A DNA stretch of 64,000 nt from Apteryx mantelli (GCF_036417845.1 NC_089978.1:161569962-161633961), one strand, 5' to 3'; positions 1-11,910 are shown, counted from the stretch's first letter. Numbers and translations: made by a program. The notes: a model not told the origin generated them from the sequence alone.

Positions 1-1296
1 AGGAGTTGATGTTTTGGATTTCTCTTAGATCCTATCCTGAGTGAAGTGAGGTTGCCCATTCATTAAAACAACAACCAGAAAAGATAAGTGGGGAGCAAAC
101 ATCACTATTTCCCTTCTTCCCTGAATAACGTTTCTGACAATCCAACCTTTGCAAGCATAAGATAAACAAAGTTACACTCAGGTGCAAAACAAATGCATTC
201 CTGCCCAACTTGGTGATTCATCTTGGGATGCTATTGCCCAATGTAGAGCCCAAGGAGCTTGTCTTTCGCATTATTCTTGGGCAGTCTCTGTGGCTCACTT
301 CTCTAGCTACTACCTCTCTATGCTTTGCCTCCTGTACCACCCCCACTCTCTACTTCCTATGAAGAGAAATTCCTCCTTCTGTTATTTATAATTAAGCATA
401 AATGGCAATGCATAGCACACTGAGATCATCCTATGACACAGCAGGTAGAAAGTATCTTTCGTCTTGATTTACCGGGCCATTTATTTCAGCTGAGTTGAAG
501 AACAGTTTCTCAAGACGTCAAAGCACACGATTCTTTGTCTTCTAGTTGCTGATTCTCATAAATAAAGTAGAGACTTGCAGTTTTAAGAGCTGTAGTTGAA
601 TGACTGGATTCTTTTTACTTTCGGTATTAAAATATATATCTGTGTACTTCAGAGAGGTTAAAAGTATTCTGGTTGCCTTTTGAAACTCTTCTTGATAAAT
701 TCATTATAGCATTTGTGCATTTGTAGCAGTTTATTTTAAAGAAGTAGAAGTTTACGGGAAATCTTTATGTGTATTTGTGGTTTGGGCACCACAAATAGAT
801 GATTTGCAGCAGTTAAATTATGTTTTTGCAACTAAAGCACCATACAGATGAGAGCCTTATCAACAATGCTCATCGTCTTGGTGCTTAAAGGATTCTTTAT
901 GCATTTCTAAATCAATTTCATGCATGACCTTTTTTCATCACCAAGGTCAAGGCCTAGCTTCACACTCTTCGTAGAGAACACCATTAATGTTTCACTTCCG
1001 GGCATCACGGACAGTTGAAACTTAAACTAAAAGATATTTTAAACAATAGGTCCTGATTTTGCTTCTACTAAAATAACACTTCCAGTGGCTCCATCACTTT
1101 CAGCAGAAGCAAGGTAGAGACCAAGCAAAGTAACTGGGTCAGCACCAAGGAAGATGGATTTGTTATAGCTAAGCAATCCATTATAATAAGTATAGCAAAT
1201 CTGTGAGAAGTTTTTGATAGCTTTCTGTGATTTGTTTCTCTCTTGTTCTAAATGGAATCCAAGCACTGAGGTGGGGTATTTTTCTTTGTTTGCCAG
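1..1296 (+). other. RFX4: RFX4 intron, 3' part (runs in from the left edge)
   Basis: No exon is recognisable before the acceptor at 1295-1296. The family residues expected just before the first exon in the window (the stretch ending ...HRKLIIQ) are not encoded here, so the previous exon lies outside the window. The acceptor is a normal pyrimidine-rich tract ending TTTGCCAG. I see no repeat or RNA gene in this stretch. Confidence 0.75.
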
Positions 1297-1391
1297 TGTA
1301 TCAGGAGTTTGATCACCTTCTGGAGGAGCAGTCTCCCATTGAGTCGTACATTGAGTGGCTGGATTCCATGGTGGACAGATGTGTTGTGAAG
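1297..1391 (+). CDS. RFX4: RFX4 coding exon (window exon 1): regulatory factor X4, dimerisation region
   Basis: This exon encodes (L)[20 protein letters not shown]... ending MVDRCVVK, which I recognise as RFX4, a winged-helix transcription factor that binds X-box DNA and acts in neural tube patterning and ciliogenesis. The acceptor is TTTGCCAG at 1289-1296. The exon opens with the last two bases of a split Leu codon, followed by 31 whole codons ending AAG. The donor is GTTGGT, weaker than consensus, with a second GT four bases downstream (GGTAAAC). Joining at 1391 to the next exon at 2857 keeps the known ...VVK-VAAKRQ... reading; use of the downstream GT would shift the frame. The segment falls in the extended dimerisation region C-terminal to the DNA-binding domain, which is encoded upstream of the window. 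Recall of the human protein suggests one substitution here (Ser for Thr in LDSMVDR). Confidence 0.93.
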
Positions 1392-2856
1392 GTTGGTAAA
1401 CGGGAGTAAGGACCTGAGTCACTGAAGTCCAGTATGAGCTCTGTTCAGGTCATAGCTTTTTAGTGGAAATGGAAAAAACAAAACAAAACACCCCAACCAG
1501 GCATTGGTAATGGGCAAGAGTAAAGCAGCAGCAGGCAAATCTCACAAATTTTCACGCTCAGTAGGAGGACAGTTCAGGTTTAGGGTTTTGGTTCATTCTG
1601 TGCTTGTCTGTTCCATCCCAAAAGATGATATTCAAGAATGGGACAGACTTAAGGTTTCCAACCAAATCAATATTTCAAGGGTATGGAGAGATAGTTAATT
1701 CAAAGTCATCCTAACTACGTAGTGCAAATGGAGATGATAACCTAGTCTGTTCTTTTGAGATTTTAAAGAAGAGGATAATTAGGCCAGCTAATTCATTTAT
1801 ATACATTCAAGTGTAAAGATGAATTGTCTACTTTACCATTCAGACAAGGATACAGGTATGTTGGGTTTTTAATCGATTTGGGATACCAAGGACTTATATT
1901 TTAACTTCACTGATTTGGAAACTTACTGAGAAATCATTAAAAAATACTTTCAAAGTTATTCAGGCATCACCATTATGTGACTCAGGGTATCTAATAATAT
2001 GATCGACTATTTTAACTTATGTCACTAACTCTACTTTGTATTAGGATGTTCTATTAGAAAATTTCAACTCGTTATTCCAGATTTCATTGTTAGAGCTTAT
2101 AAGTAAAATACACACATATGTAAACATGCTGCATCTCTCTCTGCTGCAAAAGATCCATGGAAAAAACAGCAGACATTTCCCTGGATTACTTGAAATATTT
2201 TGATTCTTTCGGGGAACTTTTCTTTTAGTTAGTGGAATGCAGTTTGAAATTCAGACCATAACTGTTATTTTTTCAGGAAGAACTTGGCATGGATTTTATT
2301 AGCTGATTGGGTAAATCTAATTCTTTAACTCAAATATGACTATAGAAAATAAGGTTTGAAGAGTTAATGCCTTCCTTTCTGGGAAGTACTTTTGCTAGTA
2401 AAATGATTATGTGAATTCACAAAAACAAAAATGTGAAGGAACAATTGTTTTCAGTAGTAAACTTTAACTGAAATATTAATATATGTTTTCAGTGTAGATC
2501 AAGCACTGCTGATTCCTTGACTAGGAATCATCACGAAATAAAATTAAGTTAAGATGAAGACCAGAGCAATTTTTGGCAGTCTAATAAATCCTTTCATCAT
2601 TTATAAAGGAAATTCTGTCTTGGTGTTGAATAATACTCAAGAGTTTCCTCTTTCCGAAGGTTGTATATAGTGATAAGGTAGCTTTCTGTGTATGTTTTTC
2701 TGAATTTTTAGTGTTTATTTTAATGTAAAGTTAATGATAAGTAGTTTTCCAGTTAAAAAAAAAAAAAAAAGAAAGGACAAATATGTACATCATTGAACTA
2801 TACCAGGCAGTGGAAATAAAAGTTTCTCTATGTCGGATATATCTGTTTTCTTGCAG
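1392..2856 (+). other. RFX4: RFX4 intron between window exons 1 and 2
   Basis: This 1,465-base intron has a GTTGGT donor and a TTTTCTTGCAG acceptor. It is AT-rich. A 16-base A run lies at 2755-2770, about 85 bases before the acceptor. Short open stretches exist but none resembles a known protein or continues the RFX4 frame. Confidence 0.8.
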
Positions 2857-2974
2857 GTAGCTGCCAAGAGACAAGGCTCTTTGAAGAAAGTAGCTCAGCA
2901 GTTCCTCCTGATGTGGTCCTGTTTTGGCACTCGAGTGATTCGGGACATGACTTTGCACAGTGCACCCAGCTTTG
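2857..2974 (+). CDS. RFX4: RFX4 coding exon (window exon 2)
   Basis: The 118-base exon encodes [20 protein letters not shown] then [19 protein letters not shown] plus the first base of a Gly codon. This is nearly identical to the human RFX4 sequence as I recall it, and lies in the conserved dimerisation region. The acceptor is TTTTCTTGCAG at 2846-2856. The donor is GGTACTT starting at 2975, leaving phase 1, and the next exon supplies GG to complete Gly. The basic and hydrophobic content ([15 protein letters not shown]) fits an amphipathic helical segment. No frameshift or stop is seen. Confidence 0.94.
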
Positions 2975-4472
2975 GTACTTTCATTTTGTTGAAATGGTTG
3001 CATAACACCATTGAAAAATTCTATATCCTGGCTTTTAATGTACAGTTTAAGTGAAAACATACCTGTTTTCATATGTCCAGGATTCTATTAAAAATTTTGT
3101 TGAGGCTACCAACATTTGCAAATAACGCTCAGATGGGTGTCTTTCTTCCAGATCTAGTTGGAAGAGCTGAAAACATTACTACTTCCTTCTGTTTGTTGTC
3201 AGCTAGGAGCTGGAGTAATCAGTCACAGGTCAGCTGGAGGAGTCAGTCATGGGAGCATTCCCTAACGCACTTCAGTGCAAAGTCAGCCAGGTTACTCAAA
3301 CCACCATGACACCATGTTACACTAAGGCAGATGACTTTGCACTAAAGTGGATGCAAAGCTCTCCAGTGAGCCATTTTGCCAGCTCTGCTTTTAAGGAACT
3401 TAGCAGTTTAAACCAGTCTTTACAAACGGAGTGCTTTTCTATACCCTGGGCAAATCCCTTTCCATTCTATTAGAATTCAGTCAGAGTGGAAGGATAGATG
3501 CTTACTTTTTTTAATGAAAATGCATGCTGCTTTTCTACACAATTTCAAAAGGGGCTTTGCCTTGAATCCTGGGATGCAAACAGTTCATTTGGAGGGCTAG
3601 GTTCAAATCAGTTAAAAGCAAAGATGATTGAAAATGGATTATTGCTTCATGAGTGTGAGTGCTCACAGTCGCTTGGGACCAGGTTTCTCATGAGGGATGT
3701 TTTTTATAAATGAGCATTTGTCAGGATATGCTATTAGAAGATTAATAACAAATGAAATTATGAAAGCACTGCACTGAACAACTGCAAGGTTTTCTGCTAG
3801 CAGAGCTTCAATGTGCTTTATGCTATTAGTATTCAGATAGGCATGAGAGATAGGCACTCACAATAGAATGTTTATATTTCGTTCTGGAACTGCTTTTCTT
3901 GGCTTTCCCATTGTTAAGAGTTTTCCAAGCAGGTGTTAGTGAATCACCATTAGACATCAGGATAGTGAACATCCCCAAGATGTTCACAATTTCCATCTGC
4001 TAGATTGTGTTTTCAGCACCAATATCCTAGTCGCATCTATTTCCCATCCCCTCTAGGACTCATTTTCTCCTTGAGTCACTGCAACTTTTCTTTTGTTGTG
4101 GGCATAAGAGTAGCTCATACTGCTTAACACAGTATACTTCGCCACGTTCAAAAACATCTTTGCATGAGTGTTGAACAAATGCTGAATTTGTGTTCCAGCT
4201 CTTTGGGTTGCTATACTGCTCTCTGCAGACATAATCCCAATGTGGAAAATATACCAGCAGCCAACAAATGAAAAACCATCCTGCATTAGTATAGTGTTGA
4301 GGTTACACTGTTAAAGTCATGAAATGCTGACATTAAAGGGTCCCTGAGGATATACTTTTGCTACTGAGGTGCACATTACATCATTATTTTTATTCCTGTT
4401 TAGGATATATAAGTAACCTAATCAAATATTCTCTGTTTCAAAGCATCAGACATCAAAATATCTTTACTCAAT

Positions 4473-4636
4473 CAGGGATTCCCAAATTACTTAGTAGACC
4501 ACCAGCTGTCTGGAAGGTCTGTGTGGTTATCCTCAGCTGTGATTTTATTTATTAATGAAAACATTTATGAACTTGCCAGATAGGCAAATGTGAATGTTGA
4601 GAATTATTCATTGGTTCAAGAGTTTGGGACCCACTG
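4473..4636. mobile_element. Possible hAT/Charlie-like short inverted-repeat element (decayed)
   Basis: The left end reads CAGGGATTCCCAAATT. The right end, reverse-complemented, reads CAGTGGGTCCCAAACT. They match at 12 of 16 positions and resemble the CAG(G/T)G-TTCCCAAA-type termini of hAT nonautonomous elements. The length of 164 bases is typical of such elements. No clear 8-bp target duplication is visible (TACTCAAT against TGGTATAG), so either the copy is very old or the match is chance. Confidence 0.35.
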
Positions 4637-5950
4637 TGGTATAGCATATCAGATCTGTGAAATAAATTGCATGTTGCCTTTGTTATAAACTTGACTCTTG
4701 CATTTCTCATTTTTTGAGAACTGCAGCTGCTCAGCTAAGTTTGTAGTTGTTTGCCTTTTTTGTGTTCATACAAATGTTTGTGTTTGTGTGTATATAAATG
4801 CATGATTCTCCTTCTTATACAGGAGGATATACCTTTCTATACCTTTGAACATGAATTTGATAGGTTTATATGCAACCATACTGGGAATGAATGCACTGGT
4901 CATAGCTGATGTGTTTTTCATGGGTATTTGGTGTCTTAATTAATTAGGACTGGGTCAGTAACTGCTTTTCAGTTTGGTAGTCAAAGCAAGAGTGAAAAAA
5001 ATTCGTTGTGGGCCAGGGTGAAGCTGAGATAGTTTGGATTTTAATCCATTCAAAAATCTTTGTTTATTTTTAAAAAGTAAAACCAAAGAGCATGCTTTTG
5101 CATCTTTGCATCCATATTTTGGTGCTTAGGCCATAGTTACCTGCTTCAGCAGAATCTTGAATCAGGGTTAATCACTGCCAAAGCAAGATTTCTAACCAGA
5201 GACCTAGAGGATTTGTTCTGTGGGAGGGTTTTCTTGTCCCTTCTGTGGAAGCAGTTTTGCTTTGTACAAAGTGCTTAACAGTGTGTTGAGCTGCAGTGGT
5301 GTGCAGCCTGCTAGCTGGAGTTCACCCCGGGAGGTGACAAGTATTGCTTCTGTCCCTATTCTACCAGTTATTTATACAGAGTGGAGTTTCCCCTGCTCCA
5401 GGTACAATTCTGCAAGTCCACTGGAGACAGGGGGAGCTCTGAGCCTTCTAGCTTTCAAAGGTGAGAATGGTACCAAAACCATTTCCTCATCCTCGCAGAG
5501 CAATGCCTGGACTATCCCTATCTTGTTTCTCCAAAAATGGCCCAAGGGGAATTTAGCAATGGAGCCAAAACTATAATCTCTTGTATTAATGCTATAATAC
5601 TTGCACTGCAAGGCCATTTGACACATTGTTCCTGAAGCAGAGCTGAGCAAGTTCCAAAAGAATAACCGGTGAATGTGAACAGTGCAGAGCTAGAAGTCAG
5701 AAGCTCCTCTGCACTTAATTTAACAGTTTCTTGTAGCTTTTTACAACAACATATGCATTTTAATGAGTTCTATATAGAGAAAAAAAAGGCATTGATTTAC
5801 TGTTTTAAATACTCGCATCTATATATTTTTGTTCTTATCTTAGGTAAAAAGTTCTGCTTTTTTACTACATTTGGGAACTGGTTCAGTAGACTGATTTTTA
5901 CTGATTTTTTTCCATTTCAAGCAAAAAATAGAACCAGGTGCTGACAGTAG

Positions 5951-5967
5951 TTTTTTTTTTTTTTTTT
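5951..5967 (+). repeat. Poly-T run (17 T)
   Basis: Uninterrupted T tract in an RFX4 intron. No retroelement body is recognised on either side. Confidence 0.95.
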
Positions 5968-6171
5968 AAGTGAAATAATGTGTTAAATGCTGGGGTCTTT
6001 ACTGTATTCAGGACTGTATAGTTTTATCTTTGAAATATGTGATACGGAAATTTGATTACAGAAAGTTGCAATATCTGGCTTTGGACTGGCTAGCACAGAA
6101 ATTTGATTCTGCAAAGCTTTTAAGCATGGTGATGTGGGCAGGCTGAAATAATCCCTGGCTGAAAAAAGCTC

Positions 6172-6249
6172 CCTCTCTTTCTTCCCCCCCTGCTCCCCCC
6201 CCCCCCCCCGCTCCCTTTTTCTCTCTCCCTCCCTCCCTCCCTCCTTCCT
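6172..6249 (+). repeat. C-run and (CCCT)n pyrimidine repeat
   Basis: The tract has about 78 bases of almost pure pyrimidine. It includes a 15-base C run at 6195-6209 followed by CTCT and CCCT units to about 6247. The long glycine/glutamate/arginine-rich frames read on the opposite strand are products of this low-complexity DNA, not genes. Confidence 0.92.
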
Positions 6250-7220
6250 GTCTATGCATATCAAAGGCACAGTTGGTGGCAATGTTTGGGTAATGCAGCC
6301 AGTGTACAAAAGTAACTAATTAGTAATAGAAGCTCCATGATTTTCTCCCGATCTGGAAATCTCACTGTTCTTTTGCTACTGACACATAATTTCTGTATCT
6401 GTCTGTTAATAGCTTCTGATACTAACTGTACATTGGCCGGGTAATCATTGCTGTGATTTCGGTTAACTCCTTCTGAAAATGAGAGCCAAATGGCTATTTA
6501 TTATTGTAACTGCAATCTCTTGAATGACTTCTACCTCTTCTTAAAGGAGTATAAGGTTTACCAGCCACAGCTGGATCCTTTTCAGCACTTAAAGATATAC
6601 TTGAAAGAACCAAACATAGTTTCATGTGAAAAACAGTAGCTTGCAAACACAGAATAAACTGTTGTACATTGTGCTGAATAGCTATTCACTGTGTAGCTGA
6701 AATGCATGCGCTGATATTGGTTTCACTCTATAGCTTACATTTCATTTGACTCATTTAAGAATGTAAAAATATTGCATTCATTCAGCACCAACAACTTGTT
6801 TGTCTAGTGTCTTTCATACAAATTCTGGGCTCAAAAACTCTATACAGAGTTTAAAAATACACAGTGGAAGAATAATAGGAGAGGAAGAGAGAAATTCAAA
6901 AGAGTGACAAAGGCACTGGAGTGTTTTTAAATGATTCATTCAATATTGCCAACCCCACAGCTTTAAAATAAAGCATCAAACCCCCCCAAAACAAAGACAT
7001 TTTTTAAAAATAGCAAATCTTAAGTTCTTGTCATTTGCCTGCTAGCATTTTAGTGTTTAGCATTCACAGTTCCAAACATTTTTGTGAAACTACAATCAAC
7101 TTTCTTTTAATTCCTTTTTAAATTGAAAGCTGAACAAGGAGTTTCATGGGAAACACCAAATACCCTGAACCTTGTGACCAGCACATGAAGATTGGCAGAT
7201 TCAATAAGCCAAGTATTTAG

Positions 7221-7290
7221 GCTTGATTTTCTTGCCTTGGAAATATGTATCAGTAGTAACTGCACTAAAGTCAATAGAGATCTTCCACTG
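7221..7290. repeat. Possible ancient interspersed repeat related to the 10,962 palindrome
   Basis: The string GGCTTGATTTTCTTGCC, then GTAGTAACTGCACTAAAGTC and AATAGAG, resembles a recalled sauropsid repeat with the pattern GGCCTGATTCT...AGTAACTCCACTGAAGTCAATGGAG. I cannot name the family securely. The palindrome at 10,962-10,985 has a similar arrangement. Confidence 0.3.
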
Positions 7291-8034
7291 AAAAATGTGG
7301 AAATCCTAGGTTAGTATCAAGGTGATCAGCCAGGTCTGCTGTCTTTATAGTGCTGCTAAATGTAATAGGATTTTATTCAACAAGACCTTTAACCCAGAAA
7401 ATTTCTAAAACAAAATTTCTACAAAGGTTAAGTGTGGATCTCCACTATTTGTCCTTGCAAAGCTGGGGATGTGTTTTGATTCCCATTTTGATTTGCATAA
7501 GATAACATAAAACACAAATGAAAAACTGAACGCTTCAAGTTCACCAACAGCCAAAGATTTCCTCCTCCTAGCAAAGGTGTTGCAATCATATGTGTCCTCC
7601 TCCTGTGATGTCTTGCCCAAGACTGTAAAGGCAGGTGTTCTCCTGCCAGTGTGTGTGCTCAGCTCTTACCAGTGACGACAGAAGCCAGCGGGAAACATAA
7701 AGACCAGCCAGGTCACAAAGGAAAAGGAGTGTGCTCTGAATTGCTTTGAAAGCTGAATTGCTAGCTAGGGTTGTATAAGGATATAGGGCCTTTCAGATGA
7801 CGACTTCTGCCCTTCAGCAGTATGAGCAGAGTAGCTGGAGTAGGGCTACTTAGGCTTAGCTGTGGTAAAAGCTAGTATCCCAACATAAATGTAACCTCTA
7901 ACTTTCCCATGAAGAAACCAATCATTATGAAATTTGATTGAATTTGAAACTTATTACATCTTTTTCTTAGAGAAGTATTTTCCTCAAAAATGTAGTAATG
8001 AAATTTCAAAAGAAGCACATCTGGATGAAGCTGC

Positions 8035-8056
8035 TTTTTTTTTTTTTTTTTTTTTT
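8035..8056 (+). repeat. Poly-T run (22 T)
   Basis: Uninterrupted T tract in an RFX4 intron. Confidence 0.95.
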
Positions 8057-8539
8057 GCCTGTGAGTAGCTGGTTTCTGCTTCATTCTCAGCTGGTGATTT
8101 TTCTGTGGTTTAAGCCAGCTACTGGGCTGGCTATTATTTATACCTGTCCAGCTGCATTGGCACTAGCCAGAGTTACCTACTGACTTACATGAGCACATAA
8201 GCACATTTTAAATATTCCATGCAAGTCTAAATAAACATAGAAGCTTTTCAACAAGCCATTGTGTGACTGAGCCCCGTCTGCAGCTATTACAGGTACTCTG
8301 TGTCATGGAGTCTATTGCACAAACTGATGACACTCCATCTTGAAACTAGTTGGACTTCTTCTGCAGATGCATATTATTCCTTTAGGGAGGACACTACACC
8401 ATGTCTCAGCTCTGATGATTTGCTCCTCCTAACTTTCAGCTGACATGCATCTATGGCCTGTTCTTACACATCTATTTTTGCAACAATGTGTGCTCTAGGG
8501 CAAATATTTCCTCACTATTCGTGACATGTACCCTTCTTT

Positions 8540-9030
8540 ATACATTATGGAAAGTAATTCACTTCCCTTCTGCAAGATTAAACCAGCCAAGCACTTTTAG
8601 TCATTTAAAATCTGTTATCCATCCCCCACATCCTCCTGCTAATATTCTCCATACCAGTTTCAGCCTGTACTAATCTTTCTTGAACATTGGTGACCAAAGT
8701 GGTATGCAATATTTCAAGTGAGGTTTCACCAGTGCCTTGTGCAATAGTATTAATATTTCCATTTCTACAGAGAAATATAACTACATCCATTGCTAATTGC
8801 ATCAGAGACCCATCAACTAATTTACCCTCAATTCTCTTATTTCTAACTGAAGAAATTCTGTCTTACCACAAAAAGTCTTGTTGTAAGTCTCTCAGGGCAG
8901 AACTTCTTACAGCACACTATTAAATTTCATTTCATTTCTATTACTCTAGTTCATAACATCACCCAGTTCTTCCTCCTAAAACATTAGCAAGTTCTCCATC
9001 TGTACTCAAAACTTGAGGATTTGTAGAAGA
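8540..9030 (-). mobile_element. Old CR1-type LINE fragment, antisense
   Basis: The reverse strand matches the 3' ORF2 region of ancient amniote CR1 elements. Read on the + strand, segments such as AATCTTTCTTGAACATTGG (from 8672), the following GTGACCAAAGTGGTATGCAA, then AGTGAGGTTTCACCAGTGCC and TTGTGCAATAG, follow the antisense consensus closely, and TTTCATTTCATTTCTATTAC fits a later part. Many small lesions break any reading frame. The limits are approximate because both flanks fade gradually. Confidence 0.6.
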
Positions 9031-10466
9031 TAGCTATCAATACAATCTCTTTTACTATTAATTTTTGAAGTTATTTTTGACTCCATACCTCACATTTTTT
9101 GTCCATACTCTTCCTTTTTAGACCCTTAAGTTGGTCACATTCCTGTCATGGTATTTAAGAAAGGGATAATATCCATGGCATCTTCAGAGATAAACAGAGA
9201 AACAGGTCTGATGTTATTGCTGCTTGTATGATTCAAACTGGTAACTAGGAAAAGTGTAGTAGAGGTACAGCAGGCCAACCTTTGGCTCAAGTCTTTCCCT
9301 TTAAGATACCCACAGCTGCTGCCAAAACCTCTGTTTGGCAACTAATGGATGTCTTCTCCAGTCCAGCACTAGAGATGCACCATCAGGAGATTTGGGAGGA
9401 TGTTGCTACCTTCCTATTGATTAGTCTCTTATTTCTTTGTCCAGTGACACAAGTAGTTCAGAAATGTCATACACGTCACTAAGGTGGCTGGTTCTGGATT
9501 CTACTTCTGACAGAAACTTATATCTGATGCTTTAGATAAAAAAAACAATCCCACTATAGTGTAATTGTCTAAGTTGTTCAATGCTAGAGCAGGAGAAGAA
9601 AACCCTGCCTAGTCTCAGCTCTCAGCTAGGCAGCCTCCTTGCATCTTAAACGATGATAATACTGAACCCTTATTTAATCCTCATGTAGTCTGCATTACTA
9701 GATATGTAACTTAATTCCACTTATATGAATCTCTGCTAAATAATAAATGAGACACCCCCTTATTCTTCAGACCACACTTAACCACACATAATGCTCTCTG
9801 TGAAACTGGAAAGGACGATCAATCTCTATCACAGATTAACAAAGGCCGTCAGTCCTTGCTAACAGTAACGTTACTGCTAGAGAGAGGTTGGAAGAAAATA
9901 TCCTTGCTCTATAACAGTGGAACAAGGTCCCCTCAGCAGAACTCTGCCAATGAACTACTGCTTGAAACACTGAAGTGCTTAAGGTTTTGACACTTTCATT
10001 TTAAGACTCCATAACCAATCCAATTAGATTCAAAATATTTGTGGGGGAACATACTTTATATTATTCCATTTCACTTCCTGTTTTTTCAAACCATCTCCTC
10101 TAGCTTAACAAGTGACACAGGATGCAAGAATGCCAGTTTTGTACTGGGAGTTTCGATTAAACATTTAGACTTTCTTAGGAAGTGGGCCACAGAGATATAA
10201 CTTCAACTTCTGAAAGATGAACCTCACATTCGTATAGGCCAGTATAAGTCCAGGAGTAAACAGAGTCTGTTTGTCCCCAATTTTACTTTGATCTCGTCCT
10301 TGATCACTGGCAGATGAGTTACCTTGAGTAAGAGACATACTTCAGTGGCAGTACTATATAGGAGCCAGTGCTACTCAGTGCCTGTTTTGTTGAATACCAT
10401 AATCATTGGTTTAATGAGTGTATTGAGACAGTCAATGGCTTTTTTGTTTGTTCACTTTATTACCAG

Positions 10467-10586
10467 GGTCTTTTCACCTTATTCACTTGATGTTTGATGA
10501 CTATGTATTGTACCTGCTAGAATCACTACATTGTCAGGAGAGAGCTAATGAGCTAATGAGGGCAATGAAAGGAGAAGGAAGCACAG
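10467..10586 (+). CDS. RFX4: RFX4 coding exon (window exon 3)
   Basis: The 120-base exon completes the split Gly codon and encodes (G)[19 protein letters not shown] then [20 protein letters not shown] plus one base. This is the end of the conserved dimerisation region of RFX4 and agrees with the human protein at nearly every residue as I recall it. The acceptor is ATTACCAG at 10459-10466 and the donor is GTGAGT from 10587. Phase is 1 at both ends, so the exon can be joined or skipped without shifting the frame. The [12 protein letters not shown] stretch is strongly hydrophobic, consistent with a protein-contact helix. Confidence 0.95.
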
Positions 10587-11910
10587 GTGAGTTTGTTCTT
10601 TTATTCATCTTTTGTCATTTTATTCCACTGGATTCACTCTTTTCTACATAAGGGCACTTCCTTATCCTCAACTATCTCAGAGAGGCCTACCCAGGAGCAA
10701 AATGTTGTTTTCAGTTCCATCATGATTTGAAATGAGTCATTTGTGAGAGTAGCCTCCCTGGTTAATACATTCTGAAAGAGGCCTAACTGCTTCATGATGT
10801 AATTCCAGATGTTTAGAACACCATCCCTAAGCACACACTTGGTATTTTAGAAAGAGATTTTTGTACTGAACCTTTTACACCTTAATCTGACTAAACCACA
10901 GTTGCATTTTAGTGGACCCAGTTTTGATTCTTGATTCTCTTATGCTAGTTTCACACTAAATAAATCCACTGATATCAGTGGATTTGTACCACTCTAAATA
11001 AGAGGAAGAGATGGAAGAAGTGAGCAAAGACAAAAATGAAAGCTATCATTTCTGATACACTAATGCTCTGAGTACAAGTACAGAAACGGATTTGCAGTCC
11101 TGCTCCATTCACTCTGCACTGACTTGCCAGAGAGCAGGAGCGAGCAGAGATTGCCTTTAGTCTCTCTGCTCAGGGCTCCCCCTTGTAATGAGGAGTCCTC
11201 AGTGATCTTCCTTCTCTGCATCTCCCGTTAGTTTTGGCAAGTTAAATCCCTCTATGAGCTTTGGAAAGCTCTACTCTTCATTTTAGCTGTGACTTAATTT
11301 GCCTCCCTGGAGATTTATGGGAAGAGAACATTCCAGTGATTAGGGTACTCTCTTCTGGTTGTTGAAAGACCTGGTTTTAATTACTTGTCCTGCTATGGCC
11401 TTTTGGTTTTTTGACAAACAAGTTGCTTGTCCCTGCACACTTGCCACATAGCTTTAGGAGCCTAGAACTATGCAGAGCGTGAGCCTCTGTAGTGAGTGAG
11501 GAGAGGCAGTTACCACCATCAGCCGCTGGAATCCCCTCGAGATTCCTGTTTCTTTCCAATGTCTCTAGAAGGAGTAGGAGTGCCTGACTCAGACTAGACT
11601 CTTAATTTTAGGTACCTAAATTATACAGGAGGTATATAAGCCTTAAGCGCTTTGTGCATCAGTTTCCTATGTGTAAAACAAGAAAAATAGCACTCTCTTT
11701 TAAGAGGTCTTATGAGGAGACACTGAAGATTATTATAGTTTGCATGTTATAGAAGTCCTTTTTTTTCAAAGATTTATGTGATTCCTGCTATGCATTTACA
11801 GAAATACACTGTACAGAACTTACTACTTGCATAATTTTTTTTGAGTTTCACAGTGTTCCTTGAATCCACCTTAAACTATGTTTTTTGGTGACTTCTCTCT
11901 CAACTTGCAG
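10587..11910 (+). other. RFX4: RFX4 intron between window exons 3 and 4
   Basis: This 1,324-base intron has a GTGAGT donor and a CAACTTGCAG acceptor. A perfect 24-bp palindrome lies at 10962-10985. No other repeat or gene is recognised. Confidence 0.8.
10962..10985. repeat. Perfect 24-bp palindrome
   Basis: The left arm AAATCCACTGAT is followed directly by its exact reverse complement ATCAGTGGATTT, with no spacer. The surroundings (TTTTGATTC... and GTTTCACACTAAATA before, TTTGTACCACTC after) resemble an ancient sauropsid repeat built around ...CCACTGA-GTCAATGGAGTT..., so a decayed palindromic transposon is the likeliest origin. Confidence 0.9.

Larger units (their letters stand above)
2975..10466 (+). 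other. RFX4: RFX4 intron between window exons 2 and 3
   Basis: This 7,492-base intron contains a poly-T run at 5951-5967, a C run plus CCCT repeat at 6172-6249, a 22-base poly-T at 8035-8056, an old antisense CR1 fragment at about 8540-9030, and a weak hAT-like inverted-repeat element at 4473-4636. A 118-codon open frame at 5220-5576 has no recognisable homology and sits in no splice context. The acceptor is the short TTATTACCAG. Nothing else is supportable. Confidence 0.75.

Noticed and set aside
5220..5576. 118-codon open frame starting MGGFSCPFCGSSF
   Set aside because: The CPFC hint of a zinc finger is not followed by a His pair or repeats, and there is no transcript context.
6056..6309. 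Lys/Glu/Gly/Arg-rich frames opposite the C/CCCT repeat
   Set aside because: Translation of a simple repeat, not a protein.
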